Source: Prosthecodimorpha staleyi (GTDB taxonomy: Bacteria; Pseudomonadota; Alphaproteobacteria; Rhizobiales; Ancalomicrobiaceae). Taken from it: DNA of 64,000 nt. The notes beneath the pieces were generated by a model. The model ran no database searches, was not told the DNA's origin, and saw only the letters and a list, made by a program, of their open reading frames with translations. Each line of letters opens with the position of its first letter. The first letter of the stretch is position 1. A program made the position numbers and the translations under genes. The stretch is taken from NCBI RefSeq assembly GCF_018729455.1, contig NZ_JAHHZF010000014.1, forward strand, positions 1 through 64,000, given 5' to 3'. Positions 7,568 to 16,899 of this stretch are shown here, piece by piece.

Positions 7568-8389
7568 TCAGGACTCGGTCGTCAGCCGCTTGCGGGCGAA
7601 ACGCTCGAGCGCGAAGCCGATCACCGCGATGCACAGCATGGTGGTGAAGAAGTAGCCGAGGTCGACCGACTTGCTCTCATACTGGCTGTAGAAGGCTGAT
7701 CGTGCCAGTTCGATCGGATGCATCAGCGGATTCCAGACGATGATCTCGCGCATGGTCGGCGGCATGTAGTCGACCACGAACATCTTACCCGAGAACAGGT
7801 ACTGGGCACGGCGGACGATCGAGTAGGCCTTGCCCCAGACCGGGAAGAAGACCTCCAGCGAAGCATTGAAGACGCCGAGGACGAATCCATACAGACCGGC
7901 CATCAGGATGGCGAAATAGACGCGGAGGATATCTTTCGGCCATATGACCTGGTCGGGATAGAAGCTCTGAATGAAGAAGTTATGGCTGACCAGGAAGACA
8001 TGATAGATCGTCAGCATGACGAACATGGTCATGATGAATTCGGTCGCATAGATATCGAACGGGGTGATCACCGGGAAGGCGAGGATGACCTTGTTCTTGG
8101 TCATCGAAGCCGAGATGTCGGCTTCCGTACGGTTGAAGCAGTAGAAAACCACGACGCCGTTGAGAAAGAACAGCATCATGCTGCTGCCGAGCGGCGGTGC
8201 CGGGTTCATCTCGTAGCGCAGCAGCGACATTCCGACGATGAAGGCAAGCGGTTCGATGAAGATGCCCGCAAAGCCGAGTCGTCCCCGGCTGCTCATCATC
8301 AATTCGCGATGGAACAGAGCCTTGATGTTATTGTATAGTAGTAAGGCCGGTGAGCCGTAAGGAGATTTGTGGCTCTTGGCGTGTCCCAT
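7568..8389 (-). CDS. kpsM: Capsule polysaccharide ABC-2 transporter permease, KpsM type
   Basis: 273 residues with about six hydrophobic segments (for example EPLAFIVGMSLLRY, MLFFLNGVVVFYCF, TMLCIAVIGFALERF) and an N-terminal cytosolic helix (LYNNIKALFHREL), the layout of ABC-2 export permeases. The arrangement fits the KpsM/CtrC group that moves capsular polysaccharide across the inner membrane with the ATPase KpsT. No ATPase gene is adjacent: the kpsT-like gene is at 50941, about 43 kb away. GAGGAG lies 11 nt before the ATG. The upstream 200 bp are relatively AT-rich. A Wzm-type O-antigen or teichoic acid permease is possible, but KpsM fits best. Confidence 0.82.
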   Translation of the reverse strand: MGHAKSHKSPYGSPALLLYNNIKALFHRELMMSSRGRLGFAGIFIEPLAFIVGMSLLRYEMNPAPPLGSSMMLFFLNGVVVFYCFNRTEADISASMTKNKVILAFPVITPFDIYATEFIMTMFVMLTIYHVFLVSHNFFIQSFYPDQVIWPKDILRVYFAILMAGLYGFVLGVFNASLEVFFPVWGKAYSIVRRAQYLFSGKMFVVDYMPPTMREIIVWNPLMHPIELARSAFYSQYESKSVDLGYFFTTMLCIAVIGFALERFARKRLTTES

Positions 8390-8660
8390 GTGATGCGATG
8401 CTCCTCGGACAAGAGACGAGCGCCGCTTCTATCATGCGAGGACTTGAGTACAAAGCATCGAAGTATGAGATTTCGATAACATGAGATGACCGAATTGATA
8501 ACTTGATTGGCCCGGACGGCGTGTTCACGGTCAAATCTGCTGTCAATTCTGCGGACTTGCGGGCAGGCAGCCCGTTCCGGTATCGCCGCAGGGCGCTCGC
8601 GCATCACCGGGTTCTGATCGGATCGGGCTCGTCCGGCCGTCGGCCGCCGATCCGGGCGGC

Positions 8661-10403
8661 TCAGTATCGGTAGGCGGTCCGGAAGCCGCCCCAATGACGG
8701 CCGTCGATCAGGATCGGCACGTCGATCTCCTTCATCATCACGATCTTGCCGCCGCCGAGGTCGCGCGGATAGCTTTGCACCAGGAACGGGCGCATGTTGC
8801 GCGCGGCGAGGAGGCCGGCGCGATCGTCGAAGATGCGGCGGTTGCGGGCGTTGGCCGCGTTCCAGACCGGATCGCCGCGGCGCTGCGGATGGGAATAGAC
8901 CCGATTGTGTACCGGCAGCCAGCCGTTCACGTCGACGGCCGCCGCAAAGGTCATGCGCGCATCCTCCGCCAGCAGCGGCTCCTGGATCGGCGGCAGCAGT
9001 CTGTCGAGGCTGCCCAAGGCCCGGTTGGCATATTGCTGCGGGTCGCTGTCCGGGATCGGGGCATAGTCGGTATCAAACAGGTCGGCGGACGACATTTCGC
9101 CGCGCCGGATCGCGGCGGCCAGCGTCTCGCCGATCGCGCCCGCCCCGCGCTTGGCGCGCTCGATCCCCTGCTCGAAGTCGGCCGCGACCTTGACGACGCA
9201 CGCCGCAACGGCGGCCGGGACCGGCGTCCGAAAGGCGATGTGGCAGCCGAGCGGACTGTTCGCCACGACATGCCCATCGACCGGTCCGATACCGGCAATG
9301 TCGAGCGAGACCGGCTCGCCGACGCGGGGCGCCTCGCCGGACACGGCAACGAGCACGCCGCCGAGCGACAGGTCGACCGTCTTCACGGTCGCGGCGTGGC
9401 GTCCGCGGAACTGGCCGGCCAGTTCGACCGGCCAACGGTCGAAGCGTCGGCGATCGGCCTCCGGCGTCTGGCGCAGCACCGTGACCAGCTGGCGCGTCAT
9501 TTCCTGGACCGAGCGGCCGATCGCGTTTCCGGCGGTCTCGACGTCCTGGACGACGCGGACGGCCTGATCGGTCGCGGCCCGGATCGAATGCGCCCGTGCT
9601 GCCACGCCTTCGGTGAAGCCGGTGGTCTCCGTCGCGCTGCGGCTGGCCTCGGCGACCCGCGCCTCCTGCGCGGCGACCGCGCTGGCCACCGCGGCTGCGG
9701 CCGGGCGAATGCGGCCGATGGTTTCGATGACCCGCGATACTGCGGCAATCGAGGTCTCGGCGGTCTGGTGCAAGGTCGCGATACGGCGGGAAATCTCGTC
9801 GGTCGCCTTGCGCGTCTCGACCGACAGGGCCTTGACCTCGCTTGCCACCACGGCGAAGCCGCGGCCGGCGGCACCCGCGCGCGCCGCCTCGATGGTGGCG
9901 TTGAGGGCGAGCAGATTGGTCTGTCCGGCGACATCGGCGATCAGCGTCACGACGGACTGGATTTGTCCGACCGCCCCCTGCAGATCGGCCACGCTGCGGG
10001 TCGCCGCGGCTCCGGCATCCTCGGCCTCGGCGACGAGACGGTCGGATTGCTGGGCCTGCCGGCCGACTTCGCCGTTGGCCGCGGCGAAACTCCCGATGGC
10101 CTCGGCCAGTCCGACCATGTCGCTGCGCGCCGTCTCGGTCTCTCCGGCCAGCCTTCCGGCATCGTTGCGGATCGCGGTTGCGGCTTCCGCGCTGGTGCCG
10201 GCGGCCTGCAGCATGGCCTGCACGACGCCGGCGAGTCGGCTTTCCGCGCGCTTCAGATCCCCCTCGATCAGCGCGACGACTTCGGCGATCGCAGCCTGGG
10301 AGGCGGCCGGGCGATCCGGCGCGCCGGAATCCTCCTGCGCCGGAGGATCGGCTGCAGGCATACCGGGGGAGTGCGACCGGAAGGCGAGGAATCGTCGGAG
10401 CAT
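8661..10403 (-). CDS. Soluble methyl-accepting chemotaxis protein with PilZ domain
   Basis: 580 residues, no transmembrane segment. The MCP signalling hairpin occupies roughly 60-300; its tip ([29 protein letters not shown]) contacts CheA/CheW. A PilZ domain follows at about 317-410 with both cyclic-di-GMP signatures, RRFDR and DLSLGG. The C-terminal 140 residues ([36 protein letters not shown]) match a conserved module found at the end of many proteobacterial chemoreceptors. Sensory and nucleotide-binding parts thus lie after, not before, the signalling domain. Probably links c-di-GMP to taxis (inference). No che genes are nearby. The start is the first ATG; its ribosome site is weak. Confidence 0.9.
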   Translation of the reverse strand: MLRRFLAFRSHSPGMPAADPPAQEDSGAPDRPAASQAAIAEVVALIEGDLKRAESRLAGVVQAMLQAAGTSAEAATAIRNDAGRLAGETETARSDMVGLAEAIGSFAAANGEVGRQAQQSDRLVAEAEDAGAAATRSVADLQGAVGQIQSVVTLIADVAGQTNLLALNATIEAARAGAAGRGFAVVASEVKALSVETRKATDEISRRIATLHQTAETSIAAVSRVIETIGRIRPAAAAVASAVAAQEARVAEASRSATETTGFTEGVAARAHSIRAATDQAVRVVQDVETAGNAIGRSVQEMTRQLVTVLRQTPEADRRRFDRWPVELAGQFRGRHAATVKTVDLSLGGVLVAVSGEAPRVGEPVSLDIAGIGPVDGHVVANSPLGCHIAFRTPVPAAVAACVVKVAADFEQGIERAKRGAGAIGETLAAAIRRGEMSSADLFDTDYAPIPDSDPQQYANRALGSLDRLLPPIQEPLLAEDARMTFAAAVDVNGWLPVHNRVYSHPQRRGDPVWNAANARNRRIFDDRAGLLAARNMRPFLVQSYPRDLGGGKIVMMKEIDVPILIDGRHWGGFRTAYRY

Positions 10404-10683
10404 AGACGGACCAGGGCAGAAGGAGGCCGAGTCAGGGTCGACCGATATGGTAAGGGAACAGTTAAGAGAATTCGAATGTACTGCCTAAGATTGTGGCATA
10501 CTCGCGGGACTTATGGCCCGGACGCTACGGCATTGGTCGAATTGCATCCTCCGCTTCTTCATCCGCACGGAGAACCGACGGTGTGGGCACCGGGCCTGAC
10601 CCGGACCCACTGGCCCGCGGCGGCGGGCTGGAGTATGGAGAGCCGCCGGCATCGGGCCGGCGATCGGCAGGCGGTCGGATGGC

Positions 10684-11373
10684 ATGAGTGCGGAATTGAA
10701 GCGGAAGGCGGCCGAGGTTGCGCTGACCCATGTCCGTCCGGGCATGCGGCTTGGCCTGGGGACCGGCTCGACCGCGGAGGAGTTCGTCAAGCTGCTCGGG
10801 CCGCGCGTGGCCGCTGGGCTCGACGTGATCGGCGTGCCGACCTCGGAGCGCACGGCCGCACTGGCGGCCTCGCTCGGCATCCGCTTGGCGACGCTGGACG
10901 AACTGCCCGAGCTCGACCTGACCATCGACGGCGCGGACGAAATCGGGCCGCGGCTGGCGCTGGTCAAGGGCGGCGGCGGGGCACTGCTGCGCGAGAAGAT
11001 CGTCGCCGCGGCTTCGGCCCGCATGATCGTCATTGCCGACAGCGCCAAGGTGGTGGCCGAGCTCGGCGCCTTTCCGCTGCCCATCGAGGTGGTGCCCTTC
11101 GGCCTGGAGGCGACGCGTCGCGCCATCGTGGCGCGGGCCGCGGCACTCGGCCTCGAAGGTCCGGTGCGACTGCGGATGGCCGGCGACCGACCCTACCTGA
11201 CTGACGGCGGTCATCTGATTCTCGACGCATCTTTTCGCCGGATTCCGCAGCCAGAAGCGCTCGCACTGGCGCTTTCCGGCATTCCGGGTTGCGTGGAGCA
11301 TGGCCTGTTCATCGGCCTCGCCAGTCTCGCCGTCGTGGCGGGACCGGGCGGGGTCTCCCTTCTCGAGCCCTGA
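10684..11373 (+). CDS. rpiA: Ribose-5-phosphate isomerase A
   Basis: 229 residues, full length for the family. It interconverts ribose 5-phosphate and ribulose 5-phosphate in the non-oxidative pentose phosphate pathway. Visible signatures are the phosphate-binding GLGTGSTA (residues about 22-29), [10 protein letters not shown] with the catalytic Asp/Glu region, and [12 protein letters not shown]. It begins a same-strand run with the DUF2059 gene (21 bp later) and gor, an order common in Hyphomicrobiales, so co-transcription is likely. Confidence 0.97.
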   Translation: MSAELKRKAAEVALTHVRPGMRLGLGTGSTAEEFVKLLGPRVAAGLDVIGVPTSERTAALAASLGIRLATLDELPELDLTIDGADEIGPRLALVKGGGGALLREKIVAAASARMIVIADSAKVVAELGAFPLPIEVVPFGLEATRRAIVARAAALGLEGPVRLRMAGDRPYLTDGGHLILDASFRRIPQPEALALALSGIPGCVEHGLFIGLASLAVVAGPGGVSLLEP

Positions 11374-11394
11374 CCATCCATCGGAGTGACATCG

Positions 11395-11892
11395 ATGATC
11401 CGAACCCTCGCCAAGCCTCTCGCCGTTCTGGGCGTTCTCGTTGCGCTCTCGAGCGGCGCCGCGGCCCAGGAGTTTGCCAAGGACCACATCGCCTCCGCCC
11501 GTGCCGCCATTGAGGCGTCGAGGGTTTCCGAGGGCTTCGACAATATCCTGCTGGTGGTCGCACAGCAGACCAAGGGCCTGTTCCAGCGCTCCAATCCGGC
11601 GCTGATGCCGACCATCGAAGAGGTCACCAACAAGGTCGCCATCGACATGGCTGCCCGTCGCGTCGACCTCGACAAGGAGATCCAGCGGATCTGGGCCTCC
11701 AAATTCTCGAAGGCCGAACTGGATGAGATCGCCAAGTTCTACAACTCTGCGGTCGGCAAGAAACTCGCCAACGAAACCCAGGGCATGGTGGCGGCCTCGG
11801 CCCAGTTCGTCGTGAAGTGGCAGCAGCAGCTGTCCCAGGACATGGTGGCGAAGGTGCGCGAGGAGATGAAGGCGCGCGGTCACGCGCTCTGA
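11395..11892 (+). CDS. Exported DUF2059 protein
   Basis: 165 residues. ATG 11395 was preferred over the in-frame GTG at 11386 because TCGGAG is 8 nt before it. Residues 1-23 form a signal peptide (LAVLGVLVALSSGAAAQ). The rest is helical and matches DUF2059 (ASKFSKAELDEIAKFYNSAVGKKLANE is its typical core). The biochemical role of this periplasmic family is unknown. It lies between rpiA and gor, and this neighbourhood is conserved in related bacteria. Confidence 0.9.
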   Translation: MIRTLAKPLAVLGVLVALSSGAAAQEFAKDHIASARAAIEASRVSEGFDNILLVVAQQTKGLFQRSNPALMPTIEEVTNKVAIDMAARRVDLDKEIQRIWASKFSKAELDEIAKFYNSAVGKKLANETQGMVAASAQFVVKWQQQLSQDMVAKVREEMKARGHAL

Positions 11893-12114
11893 CCTGATCT
11901 TCTCCAGGTCGCCGGCCGGCGGGAGGACCATCGGATTCCGGTGACCTGCCATGCCGGGCGTGAAAGTCGCATCGCCCGGTCGTAAATGAGGGCTTGGCGC
12001 CGGTTATGCGGCGCCCGGCGGATCTATTCCCGCGCCGTCGGCACGAGCCGGGCGGCCCGCTGCCCGACGGGCCGGCGGGCGATGGGGCAGCCGGACCGGT
12101 TCGGGGCAAGCGTG

Positions 12115-13506
12115 ATGAGCCATGACTACGACCTCTTCGTGATCGGCGCCGGGTCCGGCGGCGTGCGCGCCGCCCGGATCGCGGCCCAGCACGGTGCGCG
12201 CGTCGCGATCGCCGAGGAATATCGCATCGGCGGCACCTGCGTGATCCGGGGCTGCGTGCCCAAGAAGCTGATGGTCTATGCGTCGCGCTTTGCCGACGAG
12301 TTCGCCGATGCGGCCGGCTTCGGCTGGACCGTCGGGGAGACCCGCTTCGACTGGGCGACCCTGATCGCCAACAAGGACCGCGAGATCGCGCGGCTCGAAG
12401 GGATCTACCGGTCCAATCTCGCCAAGGCCGGCGTTGTCATTCTCGAAAGCCGGGCCGTGGTCGCAGGGCCGCACGCGGTCGAACTGGTTGCCACTGGCGA
12501 GCGGATCACGGCGGGTACCATTCTGGTCGCGACGGGCGGCCGGGCCGAGGTCGACGAACGCCTCCCGGGCGTCGAGCATGTCGTCACCTCGAACGAGATG
12601 TTCCATCTGGAGCATCAGCCGCGGCGTCTGGTCGTGGCCGGCGGCGGCTATATCGCAGTCGAGTTCGCCTCGCTGATGGCCGGGCTCGGCACCGAGACGA
12701 CGCTGGTCTATCGCGGCGAAGAGATTTTGCGCGGCTTCGATCGCGAGGTCCGCCGGCATGTCCATGCCGAACTCGAAAGGCGTGGCGTCCGCATCGTTTG
12801 CGGCGATATCTTCAGCCGGATCGAGAAGACCGCGGACGGTCTCGACGTGACCCTGCGCTCGGGCGGGCGGCTCGTTGCCGACACTGTCATGATGGCGATC
12901 GGGCGCCGTCCCAACACGGCCGGTCTCGGCCTGGAGGCGGCCGGCGTCGCGCTCGATGCCAAGGGCGCGGTGGTGGTCGACGCGCAGAGCCGCAGTTCGG
13001 TCCCGTCGATCTATGCGGTCGGCGACGTGACCGATCGGTTCAATCTGACCCCGGTCGCGATCCGCGAGGGCCATGCCTTTGCCGACACGGTATTCGGCGG
13101 CCGGCCGGTCACGGTCGACCACCAATTGGTTCCGACGGCGGTGTTCACCACGCCGGAGGTCGGCACGGTGGGGCTGACCGAGGATGCGGTCATCGAGACC
13201 GGCCGGGCCTACGACGTCTACCGCGCCACCTTCCGGCCGATGCGGGCGACGCTGTCGGGCCGCGAGGAACGCATGCTCATGAAGCTGCTGGTGGACGGGG
13301 AGACCGACCGGGTGCTCGGCTGCCACATCGTCGGTCCGGATGCCGGCGAGATGGTGCAACTGATCGGGATCGCGCTGAAGATGGGGGCCACCAAGGCCGA
13401 TTTCGATGCCACCATGGCGGTGCATCCGACCGCCGCGGAAGAACTGGTGACGATGCGGGTCCCGTCGGAGCGGCACCCGGCTCGGATCCCGGCGGCAGGA
13501 GGCTGA
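12115..13506 (+). CDS. gor: Glutathione-disulfide reductase
   Basis: 463 residues, typical size. It is a cytosolic flavoprotein that reduces glutathione disulfide with NADPH. The FAD-binding GAGSGG is at 11-16 and the redox pair Cys42/Cys47 sits in GGTCVIRGCVPKK. A second Rossmann segment (VVAGGGYIAVEFAS) precedes the NAD(P) site, and the C-terminal dimerisation domain carries HPTAAEE with the catalytic His-Glu. ATG 12115 was chosen because the longer reading frame adds 43 Arg-rich residues before the FAD motif. Third in the rpiA run. Confidence 0.95.
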   Translation: MSHDYDLFVIGAGSGGVRAARIAAQHGARVAIAEEYRIGGTCVIRGCVPKKLMVYASRFADEFADAAGFGWTVGETRFDWATLIANKDREIARLEGIYRSNLAKAGVVILESRAVVAGPHAVELVATGERITAGTILVATGGRAEVDERLPGVEHVVTSNEMFHLEHQPRRLVVAGGGYIAVEFASLMAGLGTETTLVYRGEEILRGFDREVRRHVHAELERRGVRIVCGDIFSRIEKTADGLDVTLRSGGRLVADTVMMAIGRRPNTAGLGLEAAGVALDAKGAVVVDAQSRSSVPSIYAVGDVTDRFNLTPVAIREGHAFADTVFGGRPVTVDHQLVPTAVFTTPEVGTVGLTEDAVIETGRAYDVYRATFRPMRATLSGREERMLMKLLVDGETDRVLGCHIVGPDAGEMVQLIGIALKMGATKADFDATMAVHPTAAEELVTMRVPSERHPARIPAAGG

Positions 13507-13554
13507 CCGGTCGGAGACGAAGCGGCGCGGTCCGAAAGGCCGAAGCGGGGGGCG

Positions 13555-13583
13555 TTGTCTTCCGCTCGCGAGCCTGCTATCAG
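13555..13583 (+). promoter_or_regulatory. Putative sigma-70 promoter of kup
   Basis: TTGTCT (13555-13560) and TATCAG (13578-13583) are separated by exactly 17 bp. Transcription would start near 13590, leaving a leader of about 200 nt before kup. A small hairpin (AACGCT/AGCGTT, 13625-13640) lies in this leader. Confidence 0.45.
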
Positions 13584-13787
13584 CGCTGCGCTTGAGACGA
13601 GCCTCAAAGGAAGGCGTATGCCGGAACGCTCGAGAGCGTTCAGATGATCCGCAGCTGACGAGCGGAACCCAAAACCGAACATCGCGAAATTCGACAGGAG
13701 GTCCCGGTCCGACACGACCGGCGGCCCCTCGGCCGATCGATTTCCGGGTTCGGGCATTGTCCCGGCAGGGCTAGGAGATCAGCGCCC

Positions 13788-15749
13788 ATGGCGCATACCG
13801 ACATCGATACGGTCGCGGTCGACCCGGACCTCCCGCAGGGCGGTGCGGGCGTCGGCCCGATCCAGGGCGCCGCCGGCGCGGCCGCACCGGGTCTCGCCCA
13901 TGGCGCGACGCAATCAGGCCTGCTGGCCGCGCTTGGCATCGTCTTCGGCGACATCGGGACGAGCCCGATCTACACGCTCGATACCGCCCTCAAGATCGGC
14001 GTCATCCAGCCGATCCAGGCCGACGTGCTCGGCTTCCTGTCGCTGGCCATCTGGTCGCTGCTGATCGTGGTCGGCGTCTGGTACGCGGCCTTCATCATGC
14101 GCGCCGACAATCGCGGGGAGGGCGGCATCTTCGCCCTGATGGCGCTGGCGCACCAGTCCGCCCCCAACATGGCCGGCTTCATCGCCGTGCTCGGCATCAT
14201 CGGCGCCTCGCTGTTCTATGGTGATGCGGTCATCACCCCGGCCATCTCGGTGCTGTCGGCCGTCGAAGGCCTCTCGGTCACGGCGCCGGCCCTCGACCAT
14301 CTGGTGCTGCCGCTCGCCCTCGTGATCCTGACCACGCTCTTCGCCGTCCAGCGCGGCGGCGCCTCGCGGGTCGGCGGCTGGTTCGGACCGATCATGATGG
14401 TCTGGTTCGGCGTCCTCGCCGTCCTCGGTCTCTGGCAGATCGTTCAGTATCCGGTCGTGCTGGCCGCCTTCGATCCGCGTTGGGGCCTTTCCTTCCTGCT
14501 GCATGCCGGCTGGGGCGCCTTCGCCATCCTGGCCGTGGTGGTTCTGGCGGTGACCGGCGCGGAGGCGCTCTATGCCGACATGGGGCATGTCGGCCGGCAG
14601 GCCGTGCGCAAGGCGTTCGTTTTCGTCGTCGCGCCTTCGCTGATCCTCAACTATCTCGGGCAGGGCGCGCATGCCCTGCGCGATCCGGTCAACGGCGCCC
14701 ACGACACCTTCTTCCATCTCGTCCCGCCGGCCATGCAGCCCTTCCTGGTCGTGCTCGCGACGCTGGCGACCGTGATCGCCAGCCAGGCGGTGATCTCGGG
14801 CGCCTTCGCCGTCACCCACCAGGCGTCCCATCTCGGCTTCTGGCCGCGTGTCGAGACGCGCCACACCTCGGCCGCGGAACGCGGGCAGGTCTATGTACCG
14901 TCGGTCAATCTGGTCCTGTTCATGGCGGTGATCACCGTCGTGCTGGTATTCCAGAAATCGGAGAAGCTCGCCGAGGCCTATGGCTTCGCGGTCACCGGCA
15001 CCATGGTGGTGACATCGATGCTGGCCTTCCTGGTGGCGCGCAAGGTCTGGGGCTGGCCGGCGTGGAAGGCGATTCCGGTGGTCGCCTTCTTCATGCTGTT
15101 CGACGTGTCCTTCTTCCTGTCCTGCGCCACCAAGGTGCTGCACGGAGCCTGGCTGCCGCTGGTGCTCGGCGTGCTGCTGATCCTGGTGATGGCCGGCTGG
15201 CGGATGGGCCGCACCCGGCTCGCCGCCCGGCGCCGGCATGAAGGCGTGCCGCTGAAGATCGCCCTGTCGGCCTTGCGCAGCCCGCGCGTCGAACATGTCC
15301 GCGGCACGGCGGTCTATCTGATGGAAGACAAGACGCTGGCGCCGCGCGCCTTCCTGCACAATCTGAAGCACAACAAGGCCTGCCACCAGCAGATCGTCTT
15401 CCTGTCGATCCAGACGACCGATACGCCGTGGATCGAGGATGCCTGTCGGGTCAAGGCGGAGACGCTTGGCGAGGGACTGGCTCTGGTCCAGGTCCGGTTC
15501 GGCTTCATGGAGGCACCCGACGTGCCGGCCGCCGTCAAGGCGACCGAGACCATGGGGGTCCATATCGACCGCAAGGATCTCAGCTATTTCGTCAGCCGCG
15601 CCCATCTGGTCGAGGGCGACGAGGGCGGTCTGTGGACCTGGCTGCGCGGTCTGTTCATCTTCCTCTACCGCAACCAGGCCGAACCGGCAGAATATTACAA
15701 CATCCCGCATGGCCGCGTGGTCGATCTCGGCTCGCAGATCACAATCTGA
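13788..15749 (+). CDS. kup: Kup-family potassium transporter
   Basis: 653 residues with about 12 membrane segments and a cytosolic C-terminal tail of some 180 residues. The signature near the start, LGIVFGDIGTSPIYT, is diagnostic for KUP/HAK/KT potassium-proton symporters. FYGDAVITPAISVLSAVEGL and GADNRGEGG-like ADNRGEGGIFALMAL segments support this. It takes up potassium at the inner membrane, typically at low external pH. It is monocistronic, with a putative promoter about 205 bp upstream and a hairpin downstream. Confidence 0.96.
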   Translation: MAHTDIDTVAVDPDLPQGGAGVGPIQGAAGAAAPGLAHGATQSGLLAALGIVFGDIGTSPIYTLDTALKIGVIQPIQADVLGFLSLAIWSLLIVVGVWYAAFIMRADNRGEGGIFALMALAHQSAPNMAGFIAVLGIIGASLFYGDAVITPAISVLSAVEGLSVTAPALDHLVLPLALVILTTLFAVQRGGASRVGGWFGPIMMVWFGVLAVLGLWQIVQYPVVLAAFDPRWGLSFLLHAGWGAFAILAVVVLAVTGAEALYADMGHVGRQAVRKAFVFVVAPSLILNYLGQGAHALRDPVNGAHDTFFHLVPPAMQPFLVVLATLATVIASQAVISGAFAVTHQASHLGFWPRVETRHTSAAERGQVYVPSVNLVLFMAVITVVLVFQKSEKLAEAYGFAVTGTMVVTSMLAFLVARKVWGWPAWKAIPVVAFFMLFDVSFFLSCATKVLHGAWLPLVLGVLLILVMAGWRMGRTRLAARRRHEGVPLKIALSALRSPRVEHVRGTAVYLMEDKTLAPRAFLHNLKHNKACHQQIVFLSIQTTDTPWIEDACRVKAETLGEGLALVQVRFGFMEAPDVPAAVKATETMGVHIDRKDLSYFVSRAHLVEGDEGGLWTWLRGLFIFLYRNQAEPAEYYNIPHGRVVDLGSQITI

Positions 15750-15778
15750 AGGCCGGCGGGGTCCGATGGCTGACGACC

Positions 15779-15799
15779 GGCGGGGCAGGCGGCCCCGCC
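15779..15799. terminator. Hairpin between kup and the GntR gene
   Basis: An 8-bp perfect stem (15779-15786 with 15792-15799) and 5-nt loop, 30 bp after the kup stop and in a convergent gap. A bidirectional terminator is likely. Confidence 0.55.
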
Positions 15800-15888
15800 T
15801 TGCCCGGGCGGTCGGCGGACGGCTACACTCGGCACCTTCGTGCTGACGGCGGGCTCCAGGGCCCGGCGCCGCGGCCGGCGTTTCGCGC

Positions 15889-16590
15889 TCAGTCGACGAA
15901 GTATTCGGGCCGTTCGACGGAATAGCGGAGCAGGGCCTCGCCGAGCGTGTCGATATGCGCCGCAGCGACGTCGCTGGCAATCACGCTGTCATGCTTGCGC
16001 AGCGCGGCTACGATCTCCCGGTGATGCTCCTGGAAGGTCTGATTGAGCCAGATGTCGCTCGGCAGCATGCGGGCGGCGCGCGCCGTCATGGCCAGGCCGA
16101 TATCGACCTGCGTGACGAGCTTTCCGAAGCCGCTGCTGCCGGCGATGGCGAGATGAAATGCGTGGTTGGCAGCCACGTATTTCGTCTCGTCACGGTTCTG
16201 GAGCGCCTCGTCGAGATCGGCCACGATGGCGTCGAGCTTGGCCAGGTCCGCCTCGGTCGCGCGCTCGGCCATCCGACGGGTGGCGTAGCTTTCGAGTGCG
16301 GCGCGAATGCCCAGGCTCTCGGCGATCGCCTTCCGGCTGAGCCGGGTGACGTAGCTGCCCCGCTGCGGCAGGACCTCGACTAGCCCTTCTCGCTCTAGCT
16401 GTGATAGTGCAGTCGTGACCGGTTGTCGGGATACGTTCATTTCTCGGCACAGGACGGACTTGTCGATGAAGGACCCCGGCGGCAGTTTCATTTCCACAAT
16501 CATGCTGCGGATGGCGCGATAGCAAGATTCCGACTTCTTTTCATATCTATTTTCTTGAATAAAATCGGTATTCCCACGCGCACGAGTCAT
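15889..16590 (-). CDS. GntR-family (FadR/FCD-type) transcriptional regulator
   Basis: 233 residues. The N-terminal winged helix-turn-helix is clear: REMNVSRQPVTTALSQLEREGLVEVLPQRGSYVT (read in pieces, about 48-82) is the GntR recognition segment. A helical FCD ligand-binding domain follows with the metal-binding type residues in NHAFHLAIAGSS and HHREIVAAL. Such regulators respond to organic acids. The target is unknown; it is divergent from the class II DAHP synthase gene but may simply autoregulate. Its own first codons and upstream DNA are relatively AT-rich. Confidence 0.9.
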   Translation of the reverse strand: MTRARGNTDFIQENRYEKKSESCYRAIRSMIVEMKLPPGSFIDKSVLCREMNVSRQPVTTALSQLEREGLVEVLPQRGSYVTRLSRKAIAESLGIRAALESYATRRMAERATEADLAKLDAIVADLDEALQNRDETKYVAANHAFHLAIAGSSGFGKLVTQVDIGLAMTARAARMLPSDIWLNQTFQEHHREIVAALRKHDSVIASDVAAAHIDTLGEALLRYSVERPEYFVD

Positions 16591-16899
16591 GACAAGAGAC
16601 GCCCTTCTAAGTTCATTTTGTAAGAGTAAATTCCTTAAAGTTTATTGCGATGTCAACGCTGAATTGAAACTTGATAGGCTCGGATGAGGCTTTGGTCGTA
16701 TAAATCTACTAGGCTCAGTGTTATTACGTTATATTGACAAGTGCCTATATGAAGTCTCTTCGGTGCTGACGCAGCGGCGAGGCGGCTGCGGCCGGATCGA
16801 AACGGGTGGCGGTAGCATCGCAGGGCCGTGGCGTGTATAAGCGTGCCCCAAATCAAGACGGGGGCTCGTTCAGGCCGGCCCGGGGTGGAGTGCGCTGTA
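16591..16899. other. Divergent, AT-rich regulatory gap
   Basis: This gap of about 309 bp lies between the GntR regulator and the DAHP synthase gene. It is AT-rich from about 16591 to 16750 and contains TTGACA at 16734-16739 and TATAAAT at 16699-16705, but neither has a partner at normal spacing. It probably holds both promoters. No gene or RNA was recognised. Confidence 0.5.

Noticed and set aside
8694-11204. 836-codon plus-strand frame opposite the chemoreceptor
   Set aside because: It is the reverse of the MCP gene and then crosses rpiA in another frame; no recognisable protein.
13914-15980. 688-codon antisense frame over kup
   Set aside because: Composition is that of a shadow frame (His, Asp, Arg runs) and kup is certain.
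16734-16739. TTGACA as a promoter for the DAHP synthase gene
   Set aside because: No acceptable -10 lies 16-18 bp downstream.
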